The notes under the pieces: model-generated
Seen by the model: only the letters and a program-made list of their open reading frames with translations
What the model was told of the DNA's origin: nothing
Database searches by the model: none
Position numbers and translations under genes: made by a program
Shown: positions 34,377 through 42,915 of the stretch, in pieces
Numbering within the stretch: position 1 is the first letter of the stretch
Layout: each line of letters opens with the position of its first letter
Assembly: GCA_032622095.1 (NCBI GenBank)
Contig: CP136061.1
Location: 22,386,991 to 22,450,990 of the forward strand
Reading direction: 5' to 3'
DNA from: Siphonodentalium dalli
Lineage: Eukaryota > Mollusca > Scaphopoda > Gadilida > Siphonodentaliidae
DNA: 64,000 nt

Positions 34377-34666
34377 AGTAGTAATGGTGGGCACTATGGC
34401 CCAGTACCCCCCAGACATGGGCACTATGGCCCAGTACCCCCCAGACATGGGCACTATGGCCCAGTACCCCCCAGACATGGGCACTATGGCCCATGGGCCA
34501 TAGTGCCCATGTCTGGGGGGGTACTGGGCCATAGTGCCCATGTCTGGGGGGTACTGGGCCATAGTGCCCATGTCTGGGGGGTACTGGGCCATAGTTCCCA
34601 CCCTGAGGATAGATGTTCCTGTCATTGATGTGACATTTCTGATCGAAAAAATGAAAATGGACTTAG
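34377..34666 (+). repeat. Left terminal inverted repeat of the Polinton, itself a hairpin
   Basis: Matches the inverse of 51391-51681 with very few differences (for example GTTCCCACC against GTGCCCACC and a G-run length change). The outer ~225 bp is a palindrome: three copies of a 30-bp unit (GGGCACTATGGCCCAGTACC plus CCCCAGACAT) and then the inverse, centred on GGCCCATGGGCC at 34488-34499. The inner part, from CCTGAGGATAGATG to GGACTTAG, is unique. Confidence 0.9.
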
Positions 34667-35097
34667 ACATTTTTTCATTACTAATTTAAAGTTTGTATAA
34701 TTCTGACCAGAGATGACACATCGACACGAACAGAATCAAATGGTGGGGGTCCTACAGTGAAAACGATTTTGTTGAAATTTATCATTTTATTTTTCAAAAA
34801 CAAGAACAAGAACAATGAACAATAATATATTATTATACATCAATAATATTAAAAAAGAACAATAATTTATGTACAAAACAAGGTCTCAGATTTGAAGAAA
34901 CTTAATTGAACATCCTACAACATCCTACGCTGAATCAATAACAAAAAGAGTCTATTTTGTGGAGTTGTTGACACATTCGTTGTTATCTGGTCGTCGTCTT
35001 CTTTGCGTTGTATGTATATCAGCCGTCGATGTCCTGGTGAAGTTTAATTCAACAGCAAATTTGCTTTTCTGTATAATCGACCATAGTGCTTTCCAAA
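34667..35097. other. Non-coding spacer between TIR and protease gene
   Basis: AT-rich, with AACAAGAACAAG and AACAATAATATATTATTATA stretches. No coding frame; likely the 3' region of the minus-strand block. Confidence 0.5.
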
Positions 35098-35517
35098 TCA
35101 TCGAACTATTGTTCTGTCATTCTTGAAGAAATCCCGAGAATTGAATAATATTTTCATCCTCTTTCCTTTCATCATGTGGTGGAGTGCGAATATACAATAT
35201 AATCCACACACATTTGTCGCACGATGTTGATATCGTGTTGTATTCATAGTCCATGCTGATGAGTTCCTTTTTATGAATGGTAACATATATCGTCTCGGTG
35301 GTGGTAGTCCAAATGAGTCGAAGTATACAGCTGATCTTCCCTTGAATAACATCAATGTCCAGTGTTCTCCTGGCTGATCCGATGAGTGCGTGTTCACAAT
35401 ATATGCTTGAATATGCTGTGGTTTCTTCTCTGGTAACAGATCTCTAGCACAAACATGTGTGTTAAGTTTACACAACCAGGAATTGTCCAGAATATATTGA
35501 AGTTCAGCTGTCTGCAT
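35098..35517 (-). CDS. Adenain-like cysteine protease (virion maturation)
   Basis: 139 aa. The catalytic pattern of the adenovirus-type (C5) protease is visible: His52 in PGEHWTLMLF, Asp67 in VYFDSFGLPP, Gln97 in RYQHRATNVCG and Cys104 in VCGLYCIFAL. Family members cut virion precursor proteins. The start at MQTAEL is chosen because the first 45 residues (LLPEKK..AYIVNTHSSDQPGEHW) already follow the family layout. It is the last gene of the minus block, so the first at the left end, and its 5' end overlaps the preceding 189-aa frame by 124 nt. All four catalytic positions are intact. Confidence 0.9.
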   Translation of the reverse strand: MQTAELQYILDNSWLCKLNTHVCARDLLPEKKPQHIQAYIVNTHSSDQPGEHWTLMLFKGRSAVYFDSFGLPPPRRYMLPFIKRNSSAWTMNTTRYQHRATNVCGLYCIFALHHMMKGKRMKILFNSRDFFKNDRTIVR

Positions 35518-35963
35518 CGTTGTAATTCTCTTTGACTCGCTGTGACCACATCAGAGTCCACTCTGCGTCGATTTTTTTGCGGTTTGAGCTCCAAACTGTT
35601 TCTCAGATGATCATACATGATGAATGCTTCGAACTTCTCCTTGCAGTGTGGGTTTAACCACATCAGCTTCGGGAACCATCTTTCCCAAACATTGTATATG
35701 TCAATTTTAATCAGCGCTAAGTCGATAAACTGGTTTGTCCAATCATCAGTTGTAGAGAACAAACACAGAACATGTTCACGTTGACTAGGATGTTCTATTT
35801 TACATCCTTCACAGTTTGCTGACACTTCCTTGCGAATAAGTTCTTGTAGTTCTTCAATCATAGCGTTGTTGAGTGTGTCCAAGATCAGGCTCCATCTCGG
35901 AGCAAAGTTTTGTGAACGTTGGTGTTCTTCATAGTAGTTCCATAGCTGTGATGTGAAATCCAT
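35394..35963 (-). CDS. Unknown Polinton protein with Cys/His cluster, 189 aa
   Basis: Function unknown. Residues 51-67 contain C-x2-C-x3-H...H-x2-C (CEGCKIEHPSQREH), a likely zinc site. The N-terminal part is helical (LWNYYEEHQRS, MIEELQELIRKEV). It starts 1 bp after the stop of the capsid gene. The last ~40 codons overlap the protease gene in another frame and have a different, less ordered composition, so the natural end may have been earlier and this tail a read-through after loss of a stop. Small zinc-binding proteins with this HPSQ-type motif recur, as I recall, in animal Polintons; no role is established. Confidence 0.65.
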   Translation of the reverse strand: MDFTSQLWNYYEEHQRSQNFAPRWSLILDTLNNAMIEELQELIRKEVSANCEGCKIEHPSQREHVLCLFSTTDDWTNQFIDLALIKIDIYNVWERWFPKLMWLNPHCKEKFEAFIMYDHLRNSLELKPQKNRRRVDSDVVTASQRELQRCRQLNFNIFWTIPGCVNLTHMFVLEICYQRRNHSIFKHIL

Positions 35964-35964
35964 C

Positions 35965-37269
35965 CTAATAGTCAGTAAGCACTTCTCTCAAAGCTGTGAT
36001 CTCTATTTCACTGTCGAATTCAGCATACACCAAAACGTTGACGGCTGTAGTGAGAGCTGTCAAGAACTGAAGCTCCAAACGCAGGTTCCCTGTCTTTATA
36101 GGATGTAGATGTCCCTCGTCACTTCCTTGGTCCGGTGTCAAGTCGAAACCCCACAAACAATATCCATTCATATATTCTTTTAAATTAATGCCAATTGATT
36201 TGTTAACACCAAACATTCCTAAAGATTGATACAAAGATAAATAAGATCTGAGACATTGTTTTGTTGCGAAGTTTGGTTCAAATGGACGGTTATGTATTGT
36301 ATGACCGTCTTGACTAACTTCCAATTTATTCAAACTGAAATGTTTGAAGTGGAATGGATTGGTACCCAAATCTCCATTCATATCTTTATTTTCGACCAAC
36401 GCAATAAAAATTCTCTTTGGTAATTGTCCTTGAAATAAGTGGTCTTCAATTTTTGATCTAAGTCCAGTACTAATTGTGAAAGTTTTTATTTCTACTCGTC
36501 TGATAGGTATTTTCATTTTTGACTGGACAATTTCTTGATTTAATTTATTTGAGACCGCTGGAAAGAGACTAACTGTTCTGACATGGAACACTGCTGATTC
36601 GAAAACAATTTGTCCATCCTCGGCGCCAATGAGGCAAAATTTTGATGGTGATCTGTTTAATCTGATACGAATTTCAATTCCATTTGGTAAATATTTTTCT
36701 TGAAGAAACAGATCAGTGTGTAAGCGTCCACATAGTTCAACAATTTTACTACCACCGATCAAACTTTCTCTAGAAGTTAATCCAGCATTGCCACCACCTT
36801 TGGTATTCTCTTCAAATTGTTCTGCTGTATCGCCATACCACATTTCTAAATTTGCTAATTGATTATCTTTATATTCTGGAGAGTATCCCAACAGATTTTC
36901 GAAATATGCTCGGTATGGGTAAGTGTCAGAATTCGAAGTTATCAATTTGTTGTTCAAGTAAACATCGATACTGCTGAACATGCTATGAAAGAAATTGTTA
37001 ACAGGTGCTAATTCCGTACCAGCTAGCAAATTAGTTCCATCTTTTTTTGTAATTTTGAATTTCACATAAAGATAAGATTGGTTAATATCTGTCCACTTTT
37101 CGGTTTGAGATGGTATGACAAACTCTATCGGAGCAGAATTATTCAGCGGTGCAATCGGATGATTTTCGATCCACTGCGATTCTGACATTGTAGCCACCGT
37201 TGGTGGAACATGTGTTATATCAAGTTCCGATTTATTGCATTCGCATGATCCATTTACCATTTGTGCCAT
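35965..37269 (-). CDS. Major capsid protein (double jelly-roll, hexon-like)
   Basis: 434 aa. Near the N-terminus: 'APIEFVIPSQTEKWTDINQSYLYV' type strands, then 'NNFFHSMFSSIDVYLNNKLI', 'YPYRAYFENLLGY' and 'WYGDT', a conserved run of the Polinton capsid family that appears in invertebrate annotations as an uncharacterised F54H12.2-like protein. The family folds as two jelly rolls and forms the icosahedral shell. Length is as expected for this family. It lies between the core-like protein and the 189-aa gene and is intact from start to stop. Confidence 0.85.
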   Translation of the reverse strand: MAQMVNGSCECNKSELDITHVPPTVATMSESQWIENHPIAPLNNSAPIEFVIPSQTEKWTDINQSYLYVKFKITKKDGTNLLAGTELAPVNNFFHSMFSSIDVYLNNKLITSNSDTYPYRAYFENLLGYSPEYKDNQLANLEMWYGDTAEQFEENTKGGGNAGLTSRESLIGGSKIVELCGRLHTDLFLQEKYLPNGIEIRIRLNRSPSKFCLIGAEDGQIVFESAVFHVRTVSLFPAVSNKLNQEIVQSKMKIPIRRVEIKTFTISTGLRSKIEDHLFQGQLPKRIFIALVENKDMNGDLGTNPFHFKHFSLNKLEVSQDGHTIHNRPFEPNFATKQCLRSYLSLYQSLGMFGVNKSIGINLKEYMNGYCLWGFDLTPDQGSDEGHLHPIKTGNLRLELQFLTALTTAVNVLVYAEFDSEIEITALREVLTDY

Positions 37270-37271
37270 GA

Positions 37272-37646
37272 TTAATCAAAAATATCAAGAGCTCGACTGC
37301 TAGGATGTTTTTTCGACTGACTTTTTCGGCGTTTGACAGCTGAATGATTCATTTTTGAATTCGCTACTCTTTTTCTAGGTTTTTGTCTCGAGTTCAAAAT
37401 TTGATTTTTAGCTTGTGTGCCAAAAGATTTTAAAGCTTTTTTACCTTCAGACATCAACGCTTCTTTCGGACTTTTACCTTGATTAATAATTTCTTCTGCA
37501 ACACCAAAAGTGTGTTTTTTCGCAAGTTGTAAAGCTGTCCGACCAATCGGTTTTAGAAATGGTACAGCAGATCTCATAAGTGATTTGAAAATTGAACCAA
37601 TACCGTTACCATATTGCCGTGGTACACCTCTATACACGGGGAACAT
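37272..37646 (-). CDS. Small basic virion-core-like protein, 124 aa
   Basis: Starts MFPVYRGVPRQYGNGIGS, followed by an amphipathic, mildly hydrophobic stretch (SLMRSAVPFLKPIGRTALQL, residues 22-41), and ends in a highly basic tail (RQKPRKRV, VKRRKSQSKK). The position directly upstream of the major capsid gene, 2 bp away, and the G-rich start plus 'RSAVPFLK' are typical for Polinton capsid neighbours. A DNA-condensing or membrane-active minor virion role, as for adenovirus core or internal proteins, is an inference. Confidence 0.65.
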   Translation of the reverse strand: MFPVYRGVPRQYGNGIGSIFKSLMRSAVPFLKPIGRTALQLAKKHTFGVAEEIINQGKSPKEALMSEGKKALKSFGTQAKNQILNSRQKPRKRVANSKMNHSAVKRRKSQSKKHPSSRALDIFD

Positions 37647-37651
37647 TGTTT

Positions 37652-38503
37652 TTAGAACTCCTCTCGTTTTCTGAAATGCAGCTTCGCCAAAGACTTACCA
37701 CCAATAAACTGAATTGATTCTCCTGTGTCGCCACTTATATTTACACTAATTTTGTCAAAGTATGACTTTGAAACTGGAACATAATGTAAATTTAAAAATT
37801 CATGTTTTACATGTAATCCGTCGATATCTCTTTTAATTCTGAAAGAAACAACTCGTAAAATTTGTACTTCAACATTTCCAACAATTGTGAAATCGGCAAT
37901 ATCAGAATAAACAAACATTTGATTATGACCAACAAACAAATCTACACCAAACGGAAATCTACTACTTGAATAAAAATCTTCAGAAGCGTTTTCAGTTTTG
38001 TAACCCAACTTGTGCAAAAGACATTGTGGTAATTCAATTCCTAGTTTTGGGGTACTTAAACTCTTGCGAATAATTTTCACACGTTTTGTAACTTTTGAGT
38101 ACTTGATGTGAAATCCGTATTCGTTTTGCATTGCTTCTCCAAGTGTTTCATCAATTACATCTTGCATTGTATCAAGTAAATCTGTCGCAGAGGTATACGA
38201 ACCTTCTCGTATCTGTATTTCAATTGCACGAACGCCATCAGGTCTCGTAAATATCTTTTCTTCAAAACGATTTTGAAGAACAGACAGTATTATTGCATCA
38301 GTTGTAATCAAATTGAATTTACACGAATCCCCTGTAACATTGTATGTTTCTGAAGGTGTTATCAGTTCGACTAATGCAACTTCCCATTTTGCTTTATCAA
38401 TTTGAATTGGTTTTGGTAATTGTACAGTAAAACAACATTGAGAATTGTTTGGATACATTACCATTGAACTGTCGCTCGGAATTGTAATGTAGAAAGAATT
38501 CAT
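37652..38503 (-). CDS. Minor capsid protein (penton-like, single jelly-roll)
   Basis: 283 aa. The opening 'FYITIPSDSSM..YPNNSQCCFTVQLPKPI' and 'KWEVALVELITPS' is the conserved start of the Polinton penton-type protein, which sits at the five-fold vertices of related virions. 'LPQCLLHKLGY' and 'HNQMFVYSDI' are further family-like segments. Its ATG overlaps the stop of the upstream membrane-protein gene (ATGA). Full length for the family and no breaks. Confidence 0.85.
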   Translation of the reverse strand: MNSFYITIPSDSSMVMYPNNSQCCFTVQLPKPIQIDKAKWEVALVELITPSETYNVTGDSCKFNLITTDAIILSVLQNRFEEKIFTRPDGVRAIEIQIREGSYTSATDLLDTMQDVIDETLGEAMQNEYGFHIKYSKVTKRVKIIRKSLSTPKLGIELPQCLLHKLGYKTENASEDFYSSSRFPFGVDLFVGHNQMFVYSDIADFTIVGNVEVQILRVVSFRIKRDIDGLHVKHEFLNLHYVPVSKSYFDKISVNISGDTGESIQFIGGKSLAKLHFRKREEF

Positions 38504-38763
38504 ACTTTCAAAATTTCTGTCGACTGATTTTTCAAATATTTCAAACGCGGTGTTGGTAAAATGTATCCCAAAGAACTACTGAGTAAAATTAACCACAGTT
38601 CGTTATTTTCACTTTGTAAACTTAAATGAACAATTGCTGTAGCGATTATACCAACAATTATAATAATTTGTGTAAAATATGTTACTTGATTTTTTGCAAT
38701 TTTTTCTCCACAGATTTGAAATTGTGATGGAGCATCCAGATCAACTGAACCATTTTGAGCCAT
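38500..38763 (-). CDS. Small two-helix membrane protein, 87 aa
   Basis: I place the start at MAQNGSVDLD (38763) because the 45 codons before it overlap the integrase C-terminus and look like a shadow frame. Residues 29-48 (TYFTQIIIIVGIIATAIVHL) and 55-69 (ELWLILLSSSLGYIL) are membrane segments, followed by 'PTPRLKYLK'. A short two-helix protein with an LSSSLGYxLPxP end next to the capsid genes is a common Polinton feature in my recollection; function unknown, perhaps in the virion membrane or exit. The stop overlaps the penton start by 4 bp. Confidence 0.65.
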   Translation of the reverse strand: MAQNGSVDLDAPSQFQICGEKIAKNQVTYFTQIIIIVGIIATAIVHLSLQSENNELWLILLSSSLGYILPTPRLKYLKNQSTEILKV

Positions 38764-38773
38764 GTTAAAAGTT

Positions 38774-39868
38774 TTATACCAAATTTGTGGCAGGAATCCA
38801 ACTGTCAAATTTTTTAGGATAACCAGCCCAATGAACTTTAATTTCTCTAACTGATTTACCAGCAACTTTTCTTGAACGTTTACCAACAACTGATTCAATT
38901 TCGTAAACTTTATTATCTTTTATATGTTGAATTTCTTTACCATAAAATGATCCTGCGATGTTTTCACCATCTAAATCTACTAATTTGTAAGTTAATGGTG
39001 TACTTTTACAAACTCTACTAATTTTGAAAATTTCTTTTGTCCAATTTGGAAGATATCCTTTATCGAAAGTTCTCTTTGTTTTATTTATTCTAACAAAATC
39101 TCCAACTTTCAAGATCTTATCTTTTTTCGTTTTTAACTTTCCATAAAGATTTCTGGAAACTTCAATTTCATTTTCTCGAGTTACTAAAACTGGTGCCATC
39201 TTAATACTTCTATGAAAACTTTTGTTGTAAGAATTCACAAAATCGTGCAAAACATCATTGTATTTCAAAGTTTGATTATGTGTAAAATATTTCCACATCT
39301 TTGTTTTCAATGTCCGTTGAAAACGTTCAACTATACTTGCTTTTGTCTCTGGATTCTCTGTTGTGAAAAAATGAATTTTCTTAGATTTCAAAAATTGTAA
39401 AAATAATTTATTTTTGAATTCTGAACCTTTGTCAGATTGAAATGAAACTGGTTTTCGTTTTGATGATTTGAGAATTTTCTGAAATGTTTTAACTAAAGTT
39501 TTACCAGTTTTATCTTTAATTTTTTCAACCCATGCAAATTTTGAGAACACATCAATAACACAAAGTAAATATCTGTAATTGTCATTGTGCTTTTGCAAAG
39601 TTTGCAAATCTGCCAAATCAGCTTGCCACTGAATATCAATTCCTGCAACAATAGTTTTACGTCTGCGAAATTTCCGAACAATTGGTTTGTGCAAAGTATA
39701 TGTTTTTTGCCATTGTAACCATTTTTTAACATCTGAAAGTTTAATTTTGTTATTTGTTTCTTTCGCATTTTTAAAAAGTTGATTTGCTCCGCTGAAACCA
39801 CCAACTTCTTTTGGATTGTAGTAAATTTCAGTTAGAAGTTTGTCAAATTTTATGTAAGTGGGGACCAT
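38774..39868 (-). CDS. RVE-family integrase with chromodomain
   Basis: 364 aa. The retroviral-type catalytic core has Asp84 (WQADLADL), Asp146 (FQSDKGSEF) and Glu181 (SIVERFQRTLK), with 'NRSFHRSIKMAP'-like spacing after it (here NKSFHRSIKMAP). A small beta-rich domain follows (VGDFVRINK). The end is a chromodomain, about residues 312-364 (YEIESVVGKR..VHWAGYPKKFDSWIP), which in other elements guides insertion to modified chromatin. The enzyme joins element ends to target DNA and makes the 6-bp duplication seen at both flanks. All three catalytic acids are present. The start overlaps the preceding gene by 19 nt. Confidence 0.92.
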   Translation of the reverse strand: MVPTYIKFDKLLTEIYYNPKEVGGFSGANQLFKNAKETNNKIKLSDVKKWLQWQKTYTLHKPIVRKFRRRKTIVAGIDIQWQADLADLQTLQKHNDNYRYLLCVIDVFSKFAWVEKIKDKTGKTLVKTFQKILKSSKRKPVSFQSDKGSEFKNKLFLQFLKSKKIHFFTTENPETKASIVERFQRTLKTKMWKYFTHNQTLKYNDVLHDFVNSYNKSFHRSIKMAPVLVTRENEIEVSRNLYGKLKTKKDKILKVGDFVRINKTKRTFDKGYLPNWTKEIFKISRVCKSTPLTYKLVDLDGENIAGSFYGKEIQHIKDNKVYEIESVVGKRSRKVAGKSVREIKVHWAGYPKKFDSWIPATNLV

Positions 39869-40557
39869 CCTTTCAAAATAGATTTTCTGGTTTCTGGTGT
39901 GAAAATATCAACTGAACGTTTTCTTGACTTGCCACTGCTAGGAGTTGCATGAGGTGTATGAAACTCATCACCAGTGTGACCTTTTAAATGTCTTTGTATC
40001 CACAACCATCGATCCCTGTTACCTACATAATCTTGTGGTATATTAAGTTCCCCCAATCCACGTAGGAATGTTTCATAACCAACTGGGTTAAAACCTTTTC
40101 GGTGACGAACAACATCGTTTATCAAATCAATTATATTTGATCCAGTAACTGTTTCTGTTCCATAAATTAATTGTCCATGATCATCCCATCTAAGTTTAGG
40201 ATTAGTCGACAACAATGTTAAAATTTGTTGTGCTTTACCACGAAATTTAGATGGAACACTTTCCAATATATGTTCACTCATGTTCCCAAAGTTTTCAGAT
40301 AACTTTTGTTCAGGTAAACTGAATTTTGAATTTAAAGATTTTTGTGAAGTTTTCAATTTGTACAAATTTTCTCCAAATAACTGTGACTTTTCTGATTCAG
40401 AAATATTTTTATCATAAACTGATTTCAATTCTTTGTAAGAATCTGAAACATTTGAAATTGCAGGATCAGGAGGTAATTGAGGTTTATTCATTTCTGACAT
40501 TTGCCATTGTTTGAAATCTTCCAACATTCTGAATGGTACAATAACCATTTTCTTCAT
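39850..40557 (-). CDS. Conserved Polinton protein of unknown function, 235 aa
   Basis: The central block, about residues 107-180, carries 'KAQQILTLLSTNP', 'GSNIIDLINDVVRHRKGFNP' and 'LNIPQDYVGN'. This block is one I know as recurring in many animal Polinton-linked proteins, with no assigned activity. The N-terminal third is charged and helical; the C-terminus is Ser/Thr/basic. It sits between the 122-aa gene and integrase in a tightly packed minus block. Confidence 0.7.
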   Translation of the reverse strand: MKKMVIVPFRMLEDFKQWQMSEMNKPQLPPDPAISNVSDSYKELKSVYDKNISESEKSQLFGENLYKLKTSQKSLNSKFSLPEQKLSENFGNMSEHILESVPSKFRGKAQQILTLLSTNPKLRWDDHGQLIYGTETVTGSNIIDLINDVVRHRKGFNPVGYETFLRGLGELNIPQDYVGNRDRWLWIQRHLKGHTGDEFHTPHATPSSGKSRKRSVDIFTPETRKSILKGWSPLT

Positions 40558-40577
40558 ATTTATTTGAGATTTAGTTT

Positions 40578-40946
40578 TTACAAAATATTTTTAACAACTG
40601 CACCTAATGTTTTGCTAATCAATGGAGCAAGAAATAATAATGGTAAAAAGCCACCTTTTTGATTCAAAATTTTCTTCTTTTGTTGCAAAGGTTTGTTCTT
40701 GTCTGCAAGATATCTGATATGTTTACGCTTCGAATGTAACTTGCGGTTCTGAGCTTCATTCAGTTTTACATTACCTTTTAAAAGATTTTGACAACATTCT
40801 GAAATGCAATCCATCACTTGTTTCGGAGCATCGTTGATCATTTTCTTTTTATATGCAGATGGAACTTTACTCATTGCAACAATCAACTCCCCATATTTTT
40901 TTATCAGCGGTACTTTCCGGCTCTTAGTTTTTGAAGGCATCTTCAC
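40578..40946 (-). CDS. Small basic protein with QKGG motif and hydrophobic tail, 122 aa
   Basis: The N-terminal 95 residues are Lys/Arg rich (KTKSRKVP, KLHSKRKHIRYL). Then QKGGF (residues 96-100) is followed by a hydrophobic tail, LPLLFLAPLISKTLGAVV. The neighbouring 218-aa protein has QRGG before a hydrophobic segment as well. The element encodes an adenain-like protease whose relatives cut near Gly-Gly, so processing at this point is possible (inference). Probably a virion component. Confidence 0.6.
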   Translation of the reverse strand: MKMPSKTKSRKVPLIKKYGELIVAMSKVPSAYKKKMINDAPKQVMDCISECCQNLLKGNVKLNEAQNRKLHSKRKHIRYLADKNKPLQQKKKILNQKGGFLPLLFLAPLISKTLGAVVKNIL

Positions 40947-40996
40947 AGTCTAAGTAGTTGTCTCAAAATGAGCAGAAAAATTATATGTTTCATCTT

Positions 40997-41584
40997 TTAT
41001 CTTTTCTGATTGAACCATTCTAAAGCTTCGAATGCCGATTTCGATGGATCAGACAACGGCATAAATTTAGAAAATTCAAGATCAATAACTGGTTTTTTTT
41101 GTAACGGTTGATGTTGAGGGTTCTGCTGAGAAGGTATAGGTGTAAATTTAGAATGTTGATTTTGTTGAGTTTGCATCGGTGTAAACTTTAAATGATTTAG
41201 AGAAAGCTTTGTTTTACGTTTAGATTCTTTTTGATTACCCCTTTGTTGTGTTTGCATCAGTGTAATCTTTGAACGTTTTGGAGAAACCTTTGATTTACTT
41301 TTAGATTGTCTACCAGTTTGTTCAAATGAATTTTTCAAAAGACTTCTAATTAAAACTCCCCCAAGGAACCCACTACCACCTCGTTGTAAAATTAAATTGC
41401 GTTTTGTTTCCATATCAGTTGATCGATCAGAGATTTTTTTAAGAACATTTTTATTTCTCTGAAAAAACTTTTTTGTCTGTGATGGTAATTTCCAATCATG
41501 TTCAAGAAATAATTCAGCTGCAAAAGTGAAGAAATTTATAATTTGTGACAGTTCATCATGACTAAACATCTCGGTGGACGACAT
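40997..41584 (-). CDS. Unknown basic protein with QRGG motif, ~195 aa
   Basis: The longest frame begins at 41653, but its first 23 codons overlap the ATPase gene; MSSTEMFSHDEL at 41584 is the better start. Features: a helical N-terminus, LQRGGSGFLGGVLIRSLL in the middle, then a Ser/Lys/Gln-rich region with three degenerate repeats of 'xKxTPMQTQQ' type (ITLMQTQQ, FTPMQTQQ, FTPIPSQQ). No known domain. Position between ATPase and the QKGG protein suggests a structural or scaffolding role (inference). Confidence 0.6.
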   Translation of the reverse strand: MSSTEMFSHDELSQIINFFTFAAELFLEHDWKLPSQTKKFFQRNKNVLKKISDRSTDMETKRNLILQRGGSGFLGGVLIRSLLKNSFEQTGRQSKSKSKVSPKRSKITLMQTQQRGNQKESKRKTKLSLNHLKFTPMQTQQNQHSKFTPIPSQQNPQHQPLQKKPVIDLEFSKFMPLSDPSKSAFEALEWFNQKR

Positions 41585-41618
41585 GGTTCTAAAATGAAAA
41601 AAGTAACAACAACTGAAT

Positions 41619-42269
41619 TTATACTTTTGAATAAATGACAGGACCTCGGTCATTAGCTGTCAACCATTTATGGAAAATATCAGTTCTAATTCGCAAATAA
41701 TTTTCTGTTCTAGGATGAAAATCTACTAAAATATATCCATGATTTATTGAAGTTGCATCTTCGTATGCTTGTTTCAAATGATTGGTTTGCATTTGATGAG
41801 CCAAAACTTTTATTTGATTTTTATCTCGAACGCTTTGAAATAAAACCATGTAGTGTGCATTCAAACTTATAGTTCTGCTACTTTTTGATTTTTGGAACAT
41901 GTTTTGAGTAATGTAAATTATTGAAGCATTTCGATGATGACCTTTTCTAGTAAACCAAAGCATTATTTTGTCTTCATCTTGTTCCCCCATCATGTCATCG
42001 AAAACAACAAGATGAGGAAATGATTTATCTGATACAATTTCCTCATCATCGTCTGGAATACCATCGATAAACTCAACGTTATCAATTTCTTTTATACGAT
42101 TGTATGTGTCTTGCCATTCTTTGTAACACCAAACTATTTTCTTTGGTGGTCTTTGGAATAAATCGTGTTTAAATTCAATAACTTTTTTAACAAATTCTGT
42201 TTTACCTGATCCACTAGGTCCGCTGATAAAGAAATTACACGGATGTTGGAAAAGTAAAGATTCTTCCAT
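41619..42269 (-). CDS. Genome-packaging ATPase (A32/FtsK-HerA type)
   Basis: 216 aa. Walker A GPSGSGKT at residues 17-24, Walker B HLVVFDDMM at 86-94, and a sensor-like 'IIYITQNMF' further on. This is the pattern of the poxvirus A32-like packaging ATPase found in Polintons, which pumps DNA into the capsid. It is intact and of usual length. It lies next to the putative virion proteins, 33 bp from the gene before it. Confidence 0.9.
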   Translation of the reverse strand: MEESLLFQHPCNFFISGPSGSGKTEFVKKVIEFKHDLFQRPPKKIVWCYKEWQDTYNRIKEIDNVEFIDGIPDDDEEIVSDKSFPHLVVFDDMMGEQDEDKIMLWFTRKGHHRNASIIYITQNMFQKSKSSRTISLNAHYMVLFQSVRDKNQIKVLAHQMQTNHLKQAYEDATSINHGYILVDFHPRTENYLRIRTDIFHKWLTANDRGPVIYSKV

Positions 42270-42302
42270 GTTGTCACTTTGATGTCTAATCAGAGAGTGA
42301 AC

Positions 42303-42899
42303 TTAACGACGTGTGAATTTAGTTCTTAAAGAGAAATCTCCAAAGCTGTAAATATTTTCATACATTTCAATAATCCAATTATTATAGTCTTCTATTCTTC
42401 TGTACTTTGTTCTGTAAATATAAAAATCATCCCCCAAAATGTTTTGAATTTTTGCATATGTTGACATTTTTTTTGTTAACACATACCCATAGATCCTAGG
42501 AACTGATTCAAAAGTTCCCCCAGCAAGAGGAAAATGATCTTCATACTTTGTATAATGAATATAGTCATGTTCATCAAAAGTTCCTAAATCTAAATCTAAA
42601 TGGTGTTGATCACCACCAAATATCCAAAAATCAGATATTTTTTCAATGAGAAAAAATGTTTTGAATTTAATAAATGATTCAATATAGTTTTGAGAGAAAT
42701 GAGAAAATATACTTGTCTCAAGATAGTCCAATCTCTGTAAACATTCGTCGACATCACAGCATCGTAGTATTGCTCTCTTTTCTCTTTCAAACCAGACTTC
42801 TTGTAATTCCTTCTTTATCTCTGGAATAATTGTTGACTGTGCCACCAAATATCCATAAATCTTCTCAGCAATTTCTGGAGGTACTACTCCTGTCAACAT
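42303..42899 (-). CDS. Unknown protein, ~198 aa
   Basis: The frame is open from 43007, but upstream codons overlap the polymerase C-terminus; MLTGVVPPEIAEKIY at 42899 lies just after the polymerase stop and is my preferred start. MVFTHIHTDG at 42953 is an alternative. It is rich in aromatic and acidic residues (DFWIFGGDQHHLDLDLGTFDEHDYIHYTKYEDH in pieces), with no known catalytic motif. Between polB and the ATPase in the minus block. Confidence 0.6.
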   Translation of the reverse strand: MLTGVVPPEIAEKIYGYLVAQSTIIPEIKKELQEVWFEREKRAILRCCDVDECLQRLDYLETSIFSHFSQNYIESFIKFKTFFLIEKISDFWIFGGDQHHLDLDLGTFDEHDYIHYTKYEDHFPLAGGTFESVPRIYGYVLTKKMSTYAKIQNILGDDFYIYRTKYRRIEDYNNWIIEMYENIYSFGDFSLRTKFTRR

Positions 42900-42915
42900 C
42901 TTGACATGAAATGAC

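Noticed and set aside
34149-34670. 173-codon frame across the left TIR (and 51339-51683 in the right TIR)
   Set aside because: Repeats MGTMAQYPPD from the 30-bp unit; open on both strands because of the repeat.
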